From a virus: a DNA stretch of 26,820 bases. Made by a program: the position numbers and the translations under genes. Numbering within the stretch: position 1 is the first letter of the stretch; every line of letters starts with the position of its first letter. The DNA is taken from IMG/VR virus record IMGVR_UViG_3300021424_003081, positions 1 to 26,820 of that record, one strand, 5' to 3'. Positions 1-6,606 of the stretch are shown one piece after another. The notes below the pieces were generated by a model. That model had not been told where the DNA came from. It saw only the letters and a list, made by a program, of their open reading frames with translations, and searched no databases.

Positions 1-98
1 AAAAAGTTGGCGTTGGTTATTTTGATATAATTAGCGAAGCAGTAGGTGCAAAAAGCACAGCGGCAATGGCACATAGCACAGAAAAGGATCAGTTTTAA
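1..98 (+). CDS. 3' end of an unidentified upstream gene
   Basis: An open frame enters from the left edge (first full codon at base 3) and stops at TAA 96-98. The 31 visible residues begin [16 protein letters not shown] and end HSTEKDQF. The stop shares a base with the nrdB ATG (TAATG), so the two are translationally coupled. In many phages nrdA precedes nrdB, but the usual NrdA C-terminal cysteine pair is not seen here, so I do not call it NrdA. Too little is visible for a function. Confidence 0.7.
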   Translation, partial: KVGVGYFDIISEAVGAKSTAAMAHSTEKDQF

Positions 99-1225
99 TG
101 AGCGTATTTAATATTAATAATAAAAAACATCATACACAGGCATTAGCTTTTTTAGACGAGGAAGGTGGCACTCCAATACAAAGATTTGATTCTTTCAAAT
201 ATAATCAATTTGAAAAATTAACAACCAAGCAGCTTGGCTTCTTTTGGCAACCATCAGAAGTGGATGTCTTAAGAGATGCAAAAGATTTCAAAGAACTAAC
301 AGAACATGAACAACATATTTTTACAAGCAATCTTAAGCGACAGATCCTATTGGACAGTGTTCAAGGTCGTAGTCCCAACCTTGCTTTTCTTCCCGTCGCT
401 ACTATTCCTGAGCTGGAAACTTGGATACAAACTTGGGCCTTTAATGAAACGATTCATAGCCGTAGCTATACTCATATTATCAGGAACGTTTATAGTGACC
501 CTAGCATTATATTTGATGAGCTCACGGACATAAAAGAAATTGTAGACTGTGCCCGAGACATTAGCAAATATTATGATGATTTAATCAAATCGGTGCAATA
601 CTACAATCTATTAGGGGTAGGAGAACATACCGTTAACGGAGAAGCCGTCACGGTTGATATGTATGAACTCAAAAAGAAATTGTGGTTGTGTTTGAATAGT
701 GTCAATGCACTTGAAGGTATTAGATTTTATGTCAGCTTTGCTTGCTCATGGGCCTTTGCTGAACTGAAGAAAATGGAAGGCAATGCCAAGATTATCAAAT
801 TAATTGCGCGAGACGAAAATGTTCATTTAGGGTCAACGCAGACCCTTCTCAAATTGTTGCCACAGGATGATCCTTCTTATGCTTCTATAAAAGAAGAAAC
901 TCGTGCAGAATGCAATCAAATGTTTTTAGCCGCCGCAGCACAAGAAAAAGCCTGGGCACATTATTTGTTTCAAAACGGATCCATGATTGGGCTTAATCAA
1001 CAATTATTGTGTCACTATGTAGATTGGTTGACCTGCAAGCGCATGACAGCAGTAGGACTAGACTGTGGAATGAAACCAGGATCAAATCCCTTACCATGGA
1101 CAGCCAAATGGATTGCCGGCGCCGAAGTGCAAGTTGCTCCACAAGAAACAGAAATTTCAAGTTATGTAATTGGTGGCACGAAACAAGATGTTGATAATAA
1201 TACATTTCGAGGATTTAGTTTATAA
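98..1225 (+). CDS. nrdB: Class Ia ribonucleotide reductase, beta subunit (NrdB)
   Basis: Small subunit of aerobic ribonucleotide reductase. It carries the diferric-tyrosyl radical used by NrdA to make dNTPs for phage replication. At 375 residues it is full length and aligns with E. coli NrdB with a shift of about two residues. Iron ligands are D86, E117, H120, E206, E240 and H243, and the radical tyrosine is Y124 ([14 protein letters not shown] block). The C-terminal SSYVIG tyrosine on the radical-transfer path and a long tail for docking NrdA are present. The start overlaps the upstream stop. A glutaredoxin lies about 820 bases downstream, fitting electron supply to the reductase. Identification is by direct family recognition and is very secure. 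Confidence 0.97.
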   Translation: MSVFNINNKKHHTQALAFLDEEGGTPIQRFDSFKYNQFEKLTTKQLGFFWQPSEVDVLRDAKDFKELTEHEQHIFTSNLKRQILLDSVQGRSPNLAFLPVATIPELETWIQTWAFNETIHSRSYTHIIRNVYSDPSIIFDELTDIKEIVDCARDISKYYDDLIKSVQYYNLLGVGEHTVNGEAVTVDMYELKKKLWLCLNSVNALEGIRFYVSFACSWAFAELKKMEGNAKIIKLIARDENVHLGSTQTLLKLLPQDDPSYASIKEETRAECNQMFLAAAAQEKAWAHYLFQNGSMIGLNQQLLCHYVDWLTCKRMTAVGLDCGMKPGSNPLPWTAKWIAGAEVQVAPQETEISSYVIGGTKQDVDNNTFRGFSL

Positions 1226-1251
1226 ATGTCGGAAATTGCACAAGTAATACA

Positions 1252-1950
1252 ATGATTTTTTTAACTTCAGGTTGTAGTTTCACCGGACAACAAAATCTAA
1301 AAAACGGATGGCCTGTGTGGTTAAAAGACTTTGGTGCTGTTCGTAATCTTGGTATGCCTGGCGCAGGTAACCAATATATAAGTGACAGTATAATTTTAGA
1401 ACTAATTTATTCAAATTTTGATTATGATTGTGTAATAGTTATGTGGTCCGGACTACAAAGAATAGATTTAATAGTTGATGAACTAGTTGTTGACAACAAA
1501 AGACAAGCTTTAGATAACATATTTTTTGAGTTCAGTGGTGATGTACTAAGCCAAAATTCAATTTACCAAGAACTTATTAAAAAAGGAAACGAGTTAACTA
1601 GAGGCATTAGAAGTTTATTTGAAATGATTAAATTGCAAAATTTTTTAAAAAGTAAAGGCATAAAATATTATTTCATGACTTACGTAAATTATTGGAACCA
1701 CAAAGATTATGTAAAAAATAGAAATTTTGGAGTTTATAAATATCAAGAATTAAAAAATATATGCAAGGAAATTGATTTTGAAAACTTTATTTTTGCAGAA
1801 AATAATGATTGTATATATGAAACATCGCTAAATTGCAATGGTTTAGAATCAGATGACTTTCATCCTTCGACTGTTGGATATGATAATTGGATGAGGAGTT
1901 ATGTTTATCCAAGATTAATTAAAGATAAAATAATAAAATTTAACTCGTAA
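1252..1950 (+). CDS. SGNH/GDSL-type hydrolase-like protein
   Basis: A 232-residue protein with the block pattern of the SGNH hydrolase fold: an N-terminal strand then GCSFTG (nucleophile candidate S9), a GMPGAGNQ block around 35-41, and a late DDFHPS block giving the D201/H204 pair. In this family these residues cleave ester or acetyl groups on sugars or lipids. No signal peptide is seen, so it probably acts inside the cell or on a virion component. The gene is visibly more A+T-rich than its neighbours, suggesting separate acquisition. It sits between nrdB and glutaredoxin with no clear promoter. A truncated relative of its first residues follows at once. Substrate unknown. Confidence 0.7.
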   Translation: MIFLTSGCSFTGQQNLKNGWPVWLKDFGAVRNLGMPGAGNQYISDSIILELIYSNFDYDCVIVMWSGLQRIDLIVDELVVDNKRQALDNIFFEFSGDVLSQNSIYQELIKKGNELTRGIRSLFEMIKLQNFLKSKGIKYYFMTYVNYWNHKDYVKNRNFGVYKYQELKNICKEIDFENFIFAENNDCIYETSLNCNGLESDDFHPSTVGYDNWMRSYVYPRLIKDKIIKFNS

Positions 1951-1956
1951 AATATT

Positions 1957-2040
1957 ATGAATATACTAGTAGCAGGATGCAGTTTTTGTTTGGAATTAGG
2001 GCCATTACTAGCAAGATGTAAAGAAGATAAAATAATTTAG
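1957..2040 (+). pseudogene. Remnant of a second SGNH-like gene (27 codons)
   Basis: An ATG at 1957 opens a 27-codon frame, MNILVAGCSFCLELGPLL followed by nine more residues, ending at TAG 2038-2040. The strand-plus-AGCSF start is the nucleophile block seen at the start of the gene just upstream (FLTSGCSF). It stops before any other SGNH block. I read it as the decayed 5' end of a duplicated or sister SGNH hydrolase, though an expressed short peptide cannot be excluded. The SD region is poor. Confidence 0.5.
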
Positions 2041-2048
2041 GAAAAGAC

Positions 2049-2291
2049 ATGATTACTATCTATTCAAAAAATAATTGCCCATTTTGTGATAGAGCAAAAC
2101 AATTGTTAGAAAGCAAAGGCGTCAAATACAATGAAATTAACATAGAGTATGACCCAGAATCGCGGCAGATGCTAGTAGATAAAGGTCTACGAAGTGTGCC
2201 ACAGATATTTCATGGATATGAACTTATTCCAGGCGGCTTCGATGGACTTCAAAAACAACCAAATGAATTTTTTGAAAAGGTAAAAAATTAA
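2049..2291 (+). CDS. grx: Glutaredoxin
   Basis: An 80-residue thioredoxin-fold redox protein. The active site CPFC lies at residues 10-13 (NNCPFCDRAKQLL). The cis-proline SVPQIF loop is near residues 49-54, and the glutathione-binding GGFDGL motif near 62-67. It reduces disulfides using glutathione and very likely recharges the phage ribonucleotide reductase whose beta subunit lies upstream. Length is typical of the small phage and bacterial GrxC type. The stop TAA 2289-2291 shares a base with the next ATG, so the pair is translationally coupled. Very secure. Confidence 0.95.
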   Translation: MITIYSKNNCPFCDRAKQLLESKGVKYNEINIEYDPESRQMLVDKGLRSVPQIFHGYELIPGGFDGLQKQPNEFFEKVKN

Positions 2292-2602
2292 TGTTAGTTT
2301 CAAAGATTTATTCCACAGGGGATATTGTGAGTTTCAAATTGGTAACCGGGGACGAAATTGTTGCTCGAGTTGAATTGATATCGGACGATTACTTAGAAAT
2401 CTCTAAACCATGCACTGTGATGCCCAGCCCTCAAGGCATGGGACTTATTCAAAGCCTGTTCACAGCCGATGCTGATGTGAATGTTCGACTGCAAAAACAA
2501 CATATAGTTATGCATGCACCCAGTATTGACCAAATGAAAAAACATTATATCAAAACAACCACAGGTATTGAACCTGTTACCATAGGAAGTATTATTACCT
2601 AG
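2291..2602 (+). CDS. Small conserved phage protein, possibly Sm-like
   Basis: A 103-residue protein starting at the ATG that overlaps the glutaredoxin stop. The N-terminal half reads IVSFKLVTGDEIVARVE, then a beta-strand-rich stretch. The pattern 'hydrophobic strand, L-x-S/T-G-D/E-E-hydrophobic strand' resembles the first two strands of an LSm/Sm fold. The link is structural guesswork from one motif, not a firm family assignment. No membrane segment or signal is seen. Its position between glutaredoxin and PAAR gives no clear role. Confidence 0.65.
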   Translation: MLVSKIYSTGDIVSFKLVTGDEIVARVELISDDYLEISKPCTVMPSPQGMGLIQSLFTADADVNVRLQKQHIVMHAPSIDQMKKHYIKTTTGIEPVTIGSIIT

Positions 2603-2611
2603 GAAAATATC

Positions 2612-2872
2612 ATGCGTGGTGCAGCTCGTAAAGGTCAAGATGTAGCAGGCGGTCTAATCATTGCAGGTAGTCCTGATGTGATAGTAAATGGCACTCCCCA
2701 GGCTAGAATTGGCGACGCGGTCCAAGGGCATGGACCCGGAGTACATGCTGGACCAGTGATGGCTCAAGGTTCATCTGATGTAATTGTTAATGGGATTCCG
2801 GCCTGTAGACTAGGTGATCCAGCCACTTGCGGTCACACAACATCTGGCAGTCCTGATGTTTTTATTAATTAA
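2612..2872 (+). CDS. PAAR-domain protein (tail spike tip)
   Basis: An 86-residue PAAR protein: repeated SPDVIVNG / SSDVIVNG / SPDVFIN strands, two short arms with GDAVQGHG and GDPATCGH, and conserved His and Cys residues (GHGPGVHAG, CGH) that bind a metal at the cone tip. In T4-like phages and type VI secretion systems such proteins sharpen the central spike that pierces the host envelope (T4 gp5.4). Length is that of a minimal PAAR tip with no toxin extension, so this is a virion part rather than an effector. It is preceded by AGGAAAA at 2602-2608, a weak ribosome site. Confidence 0.93.
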   Translation: MRGAARKGQDVAGGLIIAGSPDVIVNGTPQARIGDAVQGHGPGVHAGPVMAQGSSDVIVNGIPACRLGDPATCGHTTSGSPDVFIN

Positions 2873-2908
2873 TGTAAAATAAAAATACACATTAACTGCC
2901 CATATTAC

Positions 2909-2937
2909 TTGTAAAAAATCAGAAAAAATGCTATAAT
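2909..2937 (+). promoter_or_regulatory. Sigma70-like early promoter upstream of the SleB gene
   Basis: TTGTAA at 2909-2914, a 17-base spacer, and an extended -10 TGC-TATAAT with the hexamer at 2932-2937. The start would fall near 2944, giving an 80-base leader before the SleB ATG. The leader contains an 11-codon frame from ATG 2953 without a visible ribosome site. Downstream bases CCGTAT match a motif seen after other early promoters here. Confidence 0.75.
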
Positions 2938-3023
2938 GTACCCGTATTATGGGGTTAAAGCAGTTGTTTTCTCAAAAAATATGAAGTTATATAAAACTAC
3001 AACCTTAAGAAGGAGGAAAAAAG

Positions 3024-3578
3024 ATGAGACAATATTTGCCCAACGTAGCAAAATTTGTATCAATCGTTTTTGGTATGTGGCTAGCCACATACACCTTGGT
3101 AGAGGTCACCAAAAACAAATTTGAATTACTCAAGGCCGAGAAGGCCGAAATGGCTGCTGTGCATCCTGTTACTGGAGAAGAAAGATCTCGCCAGCTACGA
3201 TGCCTGACGCAGAACATTTATTGGGAAGCCGCCAGCGAACCATTTGAAGGTAAAGTAGCTGTGGCTCAAGTAACAATCAATCGCACTAATAGTAGCCAGT
3301 TTCCCAATGACATCTGTGCAGTCGTGTATCAAAAAAATGTAATCTATTCTCGAGTGGTTTGCCAGTTTTCGTGGTACTGTGAAGGAACTCATAGAGTACG
3401 TCCTGTTTATCAACCCTTGTACAATGAAAGTGCAGAAGTTGCTAAAAAAGTATTGCTAGAAAACTTTAGATTACCCAGTCTCAAAAATGCCATGTATTAT
3501 CATGCAGACTATGTTCGACCAGGATGGGGTAAAAAGCCCATTGCCAAGATTGGCCGCCATATTTTCTATAATAGTTGA
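3024..3578 (+). CDS. SleB-type cell wall hydrolase, membrane anchored
   Basis: A 184-residue member of the Hydrolase_2 (SleB/CwlJ) family of peptidoglycan lytic enzymes. Residues 9-26 form a hydrophobic signal or anchor segment. The catalytic domain begins at about residue 57 with CLTQNIYWEAASEPFEGK; E68 is the expected catalytic glutamate. Then come the AVAQVTINR helix, CQFSWYCEG, and the terminal YYHADYVRPGW / KIGRHIFY blocks. An excellent AAGGAGG site precedes the ATG. It probably acts as an endolysin or a virion-entry lysin delivered to the periplasm by its own N-terminal segment (SAR-like). Its sigma70-like promoter is clear, which would allow expression before the late phase. Confidence 0.9.
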   Translation: MRQYLPNVAKFVSIVFGMWLATYTLVEVTKNKFELLKAEKAEMAAVHPVTGEERSRQLRCLTQNIYWEAASEPFEGKVAVAQVTINRTNSSQFPNDICAVVYQKNVIYSRVVCQFSWYCEGTHRVRPVYQPLYNESAEVAKKVLLENFRLPSLKNAMYYHADYVRPGWGKKPIAKIGRHIFYNS

Positions 3579-3593
3579 GCGTGATAATTAATA

Positions 3594-3971
3594 ATGCCAA
3601 TTTTGTATTCAACACCAAAATCTAAACTAATGGACACTTCAAACAAAACTGATTCAAGAAAAATTGATTTTGACCGCATCAAGTCAAGTGTGATTGATTT
3701 TTTTTCTTCGCACTTTAGCAAAATATCGGCAGAGACCATGGGATGGTTGGCAGCTATTGCACTTCATGCTGCCACCGTTCCCACTTTACTGGCTCTCTTG
3801 ACTGGATTGACAGATTCAACACCCAGCGTGGATGTTGTGCTGTTTATGTGGTTGGGACTCGTGCTGTTGTTTGGTCGTGCTGTTATCTTAAAGGACTTGC
3901 TTAATATTGTAACAATAGGCTTGGGCTTTGTGATTCAAGCTGTTCTCATGGCACTTATCCTATTCAAGTAA
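3594..3971 (+). CDS. Small membrane protein, three hydrophobic segments
   Basis: A 125-residue protein with a polar, charged first half (to about residue 47) then three hydrophobic segments at roughly 48-68, 79-98 and 102-123. No catalytic motif seen. The ATG at 3594 lacks a good ribosome site, and an in-frame ATG at 3630 (MDTSNKT) is an alternative giving 113 residues. It follows the SleB gene by 15 bases, so a holin-like role next to the lytic enzyme is conceivable, but only the context and membrane segments support that. Confidence 0.6.
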   Translation: MPILYSTPKSKLMDTSNKTDSRKIDFDRIKSSVIDFFSSHFSKISAETMGWLAAIALHAATVPTLLALLTGLTDSTPSVDVVLFMWLGLVLLFGRAVILKDLLNIVTIGLGFVIQAVLMALILFK

Positions 3972-3973
3972 GC

Positions 3974-3981
3974 TATAAATA
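3974..3981 (+). promoter_or_regulatory. T4-type late promoter (TATAAATA)
   Basis: An exact TATAAATA followed by C, just past the stop of the membrane-protein gene. With T4 spacing the transcript would begin near 3987, leaving a 14-base leader that holds the AGGAGG at 3990-3995 of the next gene. Confidence 0.75.
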
Positions 3982-4000
3982 CTAAAAATAGGAGGCAGCC

Positions 4001-4225
4001 GTGAGCAAACGCCTGGAATTAACAGTCGAAGATGCTGTTCAAGAATACGACGATGAAATTGGGGCTGAAGATTATGGTTTTATCTTTGACGCAGAGGGAA
4101 ATTTAAAGTACGCATTTATACCAGAATTTCCGCCTGATAAACCACCCAAAAATATACAAAAAATTATGAAGCTGTTGGGCGTTATTGATCTTTCCCAGTT
4201 CAACGAAGACTTAACAATTCATTAA
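4001..4225 (+). CDS. Small acidic phage protein, GTG start
   Basis: A 74-residue protein starting at GTG 4001, chosen because a perfect AGGAGG lies five bases upstream. It is acidic in its first half (EDAVQEYDDEIGAEDYGF), with a proline-rich middle (PEFPPDKPPKN) and a short helix at the end. The DAEGNLKYAFIPEFPPDKPP stretch is the kind of strand-turn-strand pattern seen in small T4-like phage proteins, but I do not recognise a function. A T4-type late promoter lies directly upstream, so it is probably made late. Confidence 0.75.
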   Translation: MSKRLELTVEDAVQEYDDEIGAEDYGFIFDAEGNLKYAFIPEFPPDKPPKNIQKIMKLLGVIDLSQFNEDLTIH

Positions 4226-4237
4226 TATTTTGTTAAC

Positions 4238-4266
4238 TTCAGCATAATGATCCTTTTTGCTATAAT
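4238..4266 (+). promoter_or_regulatory. Sigma70-like extended -10 promoter, start next to ATG
   Basis: Extended -10 TGCTATAAT (hexamer 4261-4266) with a weak -35 TTCAGC at 4238-4243 (17-base spacer). The next ATG is at 4273, only seven bases after the -10, so the predicted transcript is leaderless or nearly so. The bases between are ACCAGT, giving the CAGTAT motif. Confidence 0.7.
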
Positions 4267-4272
4267 ACCAGT

Positions 4273-4500
4273 ATGAAAAAGGACACGACATTTTATTTCA
4301 AGTGGCTTGCAACTTTTGTAACAATCGTTGGGGCTATTTGCACTTCTATTAACATTTATCCACTTGGACCAGGCCTACTAAATGTAGGGGCATTTTTGTG
4401 GCTGATTGTAGCCGTAAAGTGGCGCGAGTGGAGTCTTATTGTTATAAATGCAACACTGTTGCTGATCTATACAGCGGGACTTGTTATTAAATTGCTATGA
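4273..4500 (+). CDS. Small phage inner-membrane protein
   Basis: A 75-residue protein made almost wholly of three hydrophobic segments (about residues 8-26, 33-48 and 52-73) joined by short loops with a positively charged KWREW between the last two. The pattern 'KWLATFVTIVGAICTS...YPLGPGLLNVGAFLWLI' is of a kind common in small membrane proteins of aquatic T4-like phages, where the function is unknown. There is no ribosome site: the -10 box lies seven bases upstream, implying a leaderless message. It overlaps the next microprotein by ATGA. Confidence 0.75.
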   Translation: MKKDTTFYFKWLATFVTIVGAICTSINIYPLGPGLLNVGAFLWLIVAVKWREWSLIVINATLLLIYTAGLVIKLL

Positions 4501-4574
4501 TATGGTTTGTTATTGTTTTGTTAATTGCTGTATGGGCTTATTTGGCCCATAACAACGACAACGATCATTGCTAA
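4497..4574 (+). CDS. Single-span membrane microprotein (25 aa)
   Basis: ATG 4497 overlaps the stop of the preceding membrane protein (ATGA) and opens 25 codons, beginning MIWFVIVLLIAVWAYLAH and ending in a polar tail with DNDHC. One clear transmembrane span with a short charged end is typical of phage membrane microproteins. Coupled translation supports its being real. An inverted repeat TTGCTA-AAA-TAGCAA at 4568-4582 covers its stop codon. Function unknown. Confidence 0.6.
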   Translation: MIWFVIVLLIAVWAYLAHNNDNDHC

Positions 4575-4593
4575 AATAGCAACACAATTTTGG

Positions 4594-4622
4594 TAGACCA
4601 TAATGGCCCATTTTGCTATAAT
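4594..4622 (+). promoter_or_regulatory. Sigma70-like early promoter for the small-gene array
   Basis: TAGACC at 4594-4599 (4 of 6 match to TTGACA), 17-base spacer, extended -10 TGCTATAAT with hexamer 4617-4622, followed by CACTGTAT. It would start near 4629, giving a leader of about 24 bases with AAGGAG at 4641-4646 before ATG 4653. Confidence 0.75.
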
Positions 4623-4652
4623 CACTGTATAGTAATTAACAAGGAGCCCAAA

Positions 4653-4934
4653 ATGACTACAGCAACTTACCAAGCACTTACAGAACAACAAAAGCGTGAA
4701 GTCCGTATGTATGGCTGCACCGAAGCCCAGATGCGTGAAGCAGTCGAATCGAGCATTACAATGAAGTTTAGCGGCCCGGCCATGATTGTTGCCAGCATGA
4801 TGTCGGATGCACAAGAAATGGTCAATACTGAATACGGCGAAGTTGACTTTATGCGAGCCGAAGACGCACGCCAGCAGTTGAACCGTGCCAAGTGGGTTTT
4901 GTTTACTTACATTATGGATCGCGACGATAGTTAG
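4653..4934 (+). CDS. Conserved small phage protein, first of early array
   Basis: A 93-residue, mostly helical protein. Start at ATG 4653 is set by AAGGAG seven bases upstream; a longer in-frame ATG at 4590 lies before the promoter and is rejected. It opens MTTATYQALTEQQKREVRMYG, then an alanine and methionine-rich hydrophobic helix (GPAMIVASMMSDAQEMV) and a C-terminal helix (ARQQLNRAKWVLFTYIMDRDD). No catalytic motif. It heads a run of eight tiny genes, under its own early promoter, that ends at the terminator near 6.58 kb. Function unknown; host-takeover roles are typical of such arrays. Confidence 0.75.
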   Translation: MTTATYQALTEQQKREVRMYGCTEAQMREAVESSITMKFSGPAMIVASMMSDAQEMVNTEYGEVDFMRAEDARQQLNRAKWVLFTYIMDRDDS

Positions 4935-4958
4935 TCGCTGCTATGAAAGGGTAATATC

Positions 4959-5108
4959 ATGGGTGACCAGAAACTTATAGATGTGTTATACGAAGAATTG
5001 GTACACTTGGATGAGCAGGCAGGTTGCTTTGACGAGGACACTAATGCTGCCATTGATAAACAGCGTTGGGCACTTTACAAACAAATCCAAGAATTGGAGG
5101 CAGAATGA
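4959..5108 (+). CDS. Small acidic helical protein (49 aa)
   Basis: ATG 4959, with AAAGGG eight bases upstream, opens 49 codons: MGDQKLIDVLYEELVHLDEQ, then an acidic stretch and a helix RWALYKQIQELEAE. The stop TGA overlaps the next start (ATGA), and the ribosome site of the next gene lies inside its last codons. It is all-helical and acidic, reminiscent of small coiled-coil or adaptor peptides. No family recognised. Confidence 0.65.
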   Translation: MGDQKLIDVLYEELVHLDEQAGCFDEDTNAAIDKQRWALYKQIQELEAE

Positions 5109-5299
5109 ACGATAGAATCCAAGAACTTGCTGAACAAGCCCAAGACTGGGTAGACCAACAGAGGCCTTACGCCAGCGAAGAGCATGAATACTTTGTTGAA
5201 AAGTTCGCCGAATTGATTGTGCGGGAATGTGCCTATGCTGCTTGGATCAACGGTATGGACGAGTATAAAAAAATATTAAAACATTTTGGAGTAGAATAA
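5105..5299 (+). CDS. Small helical phage protein (64 aa)
   Basis: Start at ATG 5105, preceded by GGAGG at 5096-5100; a TTG further upstream in frame is rejected because it would overlap the previous gene and has no ribosome site. The 64 residues (MNDRIQELAEQAQDWVDQQR ... EKFAELIVRECAYAAWIN) form two or three helices. The pattern 'helix, EYFVEKFAELIVRECAYAAW' recurs in small proteins of T4-like and other tailed phages of unknown role. It overlaps both neighbours by single bases or ATGA. Confidence 0.75.
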   Translation: MNDRIQELAEQAQDWVDQQRPYASEEHEYFVEKFAELIVRECAYAAWINGMDEYKKILKHFGVE

Positions 5300-5691
5300 T
5301 GTTCGATCATTCTGTAAATTTTGTTACACGTACCGACGGTCGAGGCCATTGGAGTACTGAGGTCAAAACTGTACGGATCAATCGTGTGTGCCTGGCTTAC
5401 ATAGATCAAGACACCGGTGATTTTGGAGAGCTTAGAGCTTACTTTGATCGTTCAGAATGGGATGTTGACGACGATGGCTTGATCTATACCGACATGCTGT
5501 GGAAACATTCGTTTCTGACTTGTATGGAAAATCATTTTGGTTTAAGTCCGGACGCCGTTCTCGATGTCAGCTACAGTGAACAAGGCATGCAGGGCGATAA
5601 CTATGTGAGCATGGATGTGGGTCCACAGTTTATCATGGAGTGCAATGCCCTGTACCGTTTTATTGTACATAGAGAAGCAGTAAATATATAA
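5299..5691 (+). CDS. Hypothetical acidic phage protein (130 aa)
   Basis: Begins at the ATG overlapping the previous stop (TAATG). It is acidic and strand-rich: TRTDGRGHWSTEVKTVRINR, then CLAYIDQDTGDFGELRAYFD, WDVDDDGLIYTDMLW and a C-terminal MDVGPQFIMECNALYRFIVHRE. No signal, membrane span or catalytic motif is obvious. Codon use matches its neighbours. I do not recognise a family. Its coupling to the tiny genes around it suggests joint early expression. Confidence 0.75.
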   Translation: MFDHSVNFVTRTDGRGHWSTEVKTVRINRVCLAYIDQDTGDFGELRAYFDRSEWDVDDDGLIYTDMLWKHSFLTCMENHFGLSPDAVLDVSYSEQGMQGDNYVSMDVGPQFIMECNALYRFIVHREAVNI

Positions 5692-5693
5692 TC

Positions 5694-5840
5694 ATGAAAA
5701 AGATAGTGAAAGTACCGTACCAACAAACCCGAGCACATTGTGTGTTGTTTGAGGCTGGCTCGCCATTCCGAACTCGTACAGTGGAAAACAAACGGCAGTT
5801 CAAGCGACAGCTTAAACATCGTAAACAGGAGGATCTATGA
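5694..5840 (+). CDS. Small basic protein of a KVP-type family (48 aa)
   Basis: ATG 5694, two bases after the preceding stop, opens 48 codons: MKKIVKVPYQQTRAHCVLFE, then a basic tail (TRTVENKRQFKRQLKHRKQEDL in part). The stop overlaps the next start (ATGA), and the AGGAGG for that gene is inside its last codons. The gene at the right edge of the window starts MPSKVKVP, so the N-terminus appears to recur. The high Lys/Arg content would suit nucleic-acid or ribosome binding, but that is a guess. Confidence 0.65.
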   Translation: MKKIVKVPYQQTRAHCVLFEAGSPFRTRTVENKRQFKRQLKHRKQEDL

Positions 5841-6040
5841 CCAGCTGGATTCTTGTAGTAATGATTTACACCACCAGTGGACAGTTTGTAGAAAAAGTTG
5901 CAGTGGGACCATATGCTAGTAAACAGCAGTGCCAAGCAGCTAGGTTTGATGGACTCAAGCGTTTTCGACTGGAAACAGTTTGTGTAACACGAGCACACTA
6001 TGAAGGTCGAACTGTTGACCCAGGTGTAGCACCCGACTAA
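5837..6040 (+). CDS. Small protein with hydrophobic start and paired cysteines
   Basis: A 67-residue protein. AGGAGG at 5827-5832 and the ATGA overlap set the start. It has an N-terminal hydrophobic strand (SWILVVMIY), then FVEKVAVGPYASKQQCQAAR and ETVCVTRAH. The two cysteines, 'YAS-x2-QC' and a later '-VC-', recur in the 58-residue protein at 25819-25995 (YATYEEC ... FCLL), so the two look like paralogs. A short beta-alpha-beta fold with a possible disulfide is plausible. Function unknown. Confidence 0.75.
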   Translation: MTSWILVVMIYTTSGQFVEKVAVGPYASKQQCQAARFDGLKRFRLETVCVTRAHYEGRTVDPGVAPD

Positions 6041-6049
6041 GGAAAACAC

Positions 6050-6247
6050 ATGAATCCCAATTACAGCAACAGTTCATATGGCCCGATCAAGTACAGCCTT
6101 AACCGCAAGCGGCAAATCATCAACGCACATCTCGAAGAACTGCATGCCATGCACATGAGCATGATAGAAGCGGCTGTACAAATAAAAGAGCATGAAGGCT
6201 TTCCTGAAGCTGCCCAGGTTATCAACCATGTTCGAGGTCTGGCATGA
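6050..6247 (+). CDS. Small helical phage protein (65 aa)
   Basis: ATG 6050 with AAGGAAAA nine bases upstream. The first 15 residues are polar and Asn/Ser/Tyr-rich (MNPNYSNSSYGPIKYSLNRK), followed by two helices with many His and Met (HLEELHAMHMSMIEAAVQIKEH in part). The stop overlaps the next ATG (ATGA). No recognised domain. Confidence 0.7.
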   Translation: MNPNYSNSSYGPIKYSLNRKRQIINAHLEELHAMHMSMIEAAVQIKEHEGFPEAAQVINHVRGLA

Positions 6248-6528
6248 ATGTAGAAAATTTAGTAGATGATATTCTCGCTGATCGTGTGGCAATTAAAGAA
6301 CTGGACATGCAACAAATGGAAGCACTGGTAGACTACATGCGTGAAAGTATCAGCACAATAGACAACGATGAGTGTCGTGAGGCCTTACTAGTACTAGTAA
6401 ACGCAATTGAAATAGCAGCTGAGAACAGATTTGGCAATGAGGCAGCAGGTGATTGGGATGATACCATTGAGGCTAGTATTGCTCGTGGCAACACTTATTT
6501 TGAATTGGAAAATCCGGTAGTGCAGTAG
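6244..6528 (+). CDS. Small acidic helical protein, last of early array
   Basis: A 94-residue acidic protein (MNVENLVDDILADRVAIKEL ... CREALLVLVNAIEIAAENRFG) starting in the overlap with the previous gene. It is mostly helical with a loose acidic C-terminus. No catalytic motif. It closes the array: the strong terminator at 6565-6588 follows 36 bases after its stop. Function unknown. Confidence 0.7.
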   Translation: MNVENLVDDILADRVAIKELDMQQMEALVDYMRESISTIDNDECREALLVLVNAIEIAAENRFGNEAAGDWDDTIEASIARGNTYFELENPVVQ

Positions 6529-6564
6529 CGATGTAATATATCCATAAAAAAGGCAGTAATTTAG

Positions 6565-6588
6565 ACCCGCTTCGGCGGGTTTCTTTTT
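6565..6588 (+). terminator. Rho-independent terminator
   Basis: A perfect 6-bp stem ACCCGC / GCGGGT with a TTCG tetraloop, followed by TTCTTTTT. It ends the early small-gene array and insulates the late-type genes that follow. Confidence 0.93.
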
Positions 6589-6593
6589 GGGTT

Positions 6594-6601
6594 GATAAAT
6601 A
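6594..6601 (+). promoter_or_regulatory. Late promoter variant (GATAAATA), start on the ATG
   Basis: TGATAAATAATTATATG: one base from the T4 late box. By T4 spacing (box at -13 to -6) the first transcribed base is 6607, the A of the ATG. There is no ribosome site. Confidence 0.6.
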
Positions 6602-6606
6602 ATTAT

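Noticed and set aside
4502-4552. Cysteine-rich mini frame starting MVCYCFVNCC
   Set aside because: It overlaps the coupled one-span membrane peptide in another frame and has no ribosome site.
5687-5692. TATAAT just before ATG 5694
   Set aside because: Only one base from the ATG, inside coding sequence, with no -35 or TGN; a start there would truncate the gene.
5660-6049. 129-codon minus-strand frame over the early array
   Set aside because: Covers four well-coupled + strand genes with ribosome sites; the protein is cysteine- and serine-rich without pattern.
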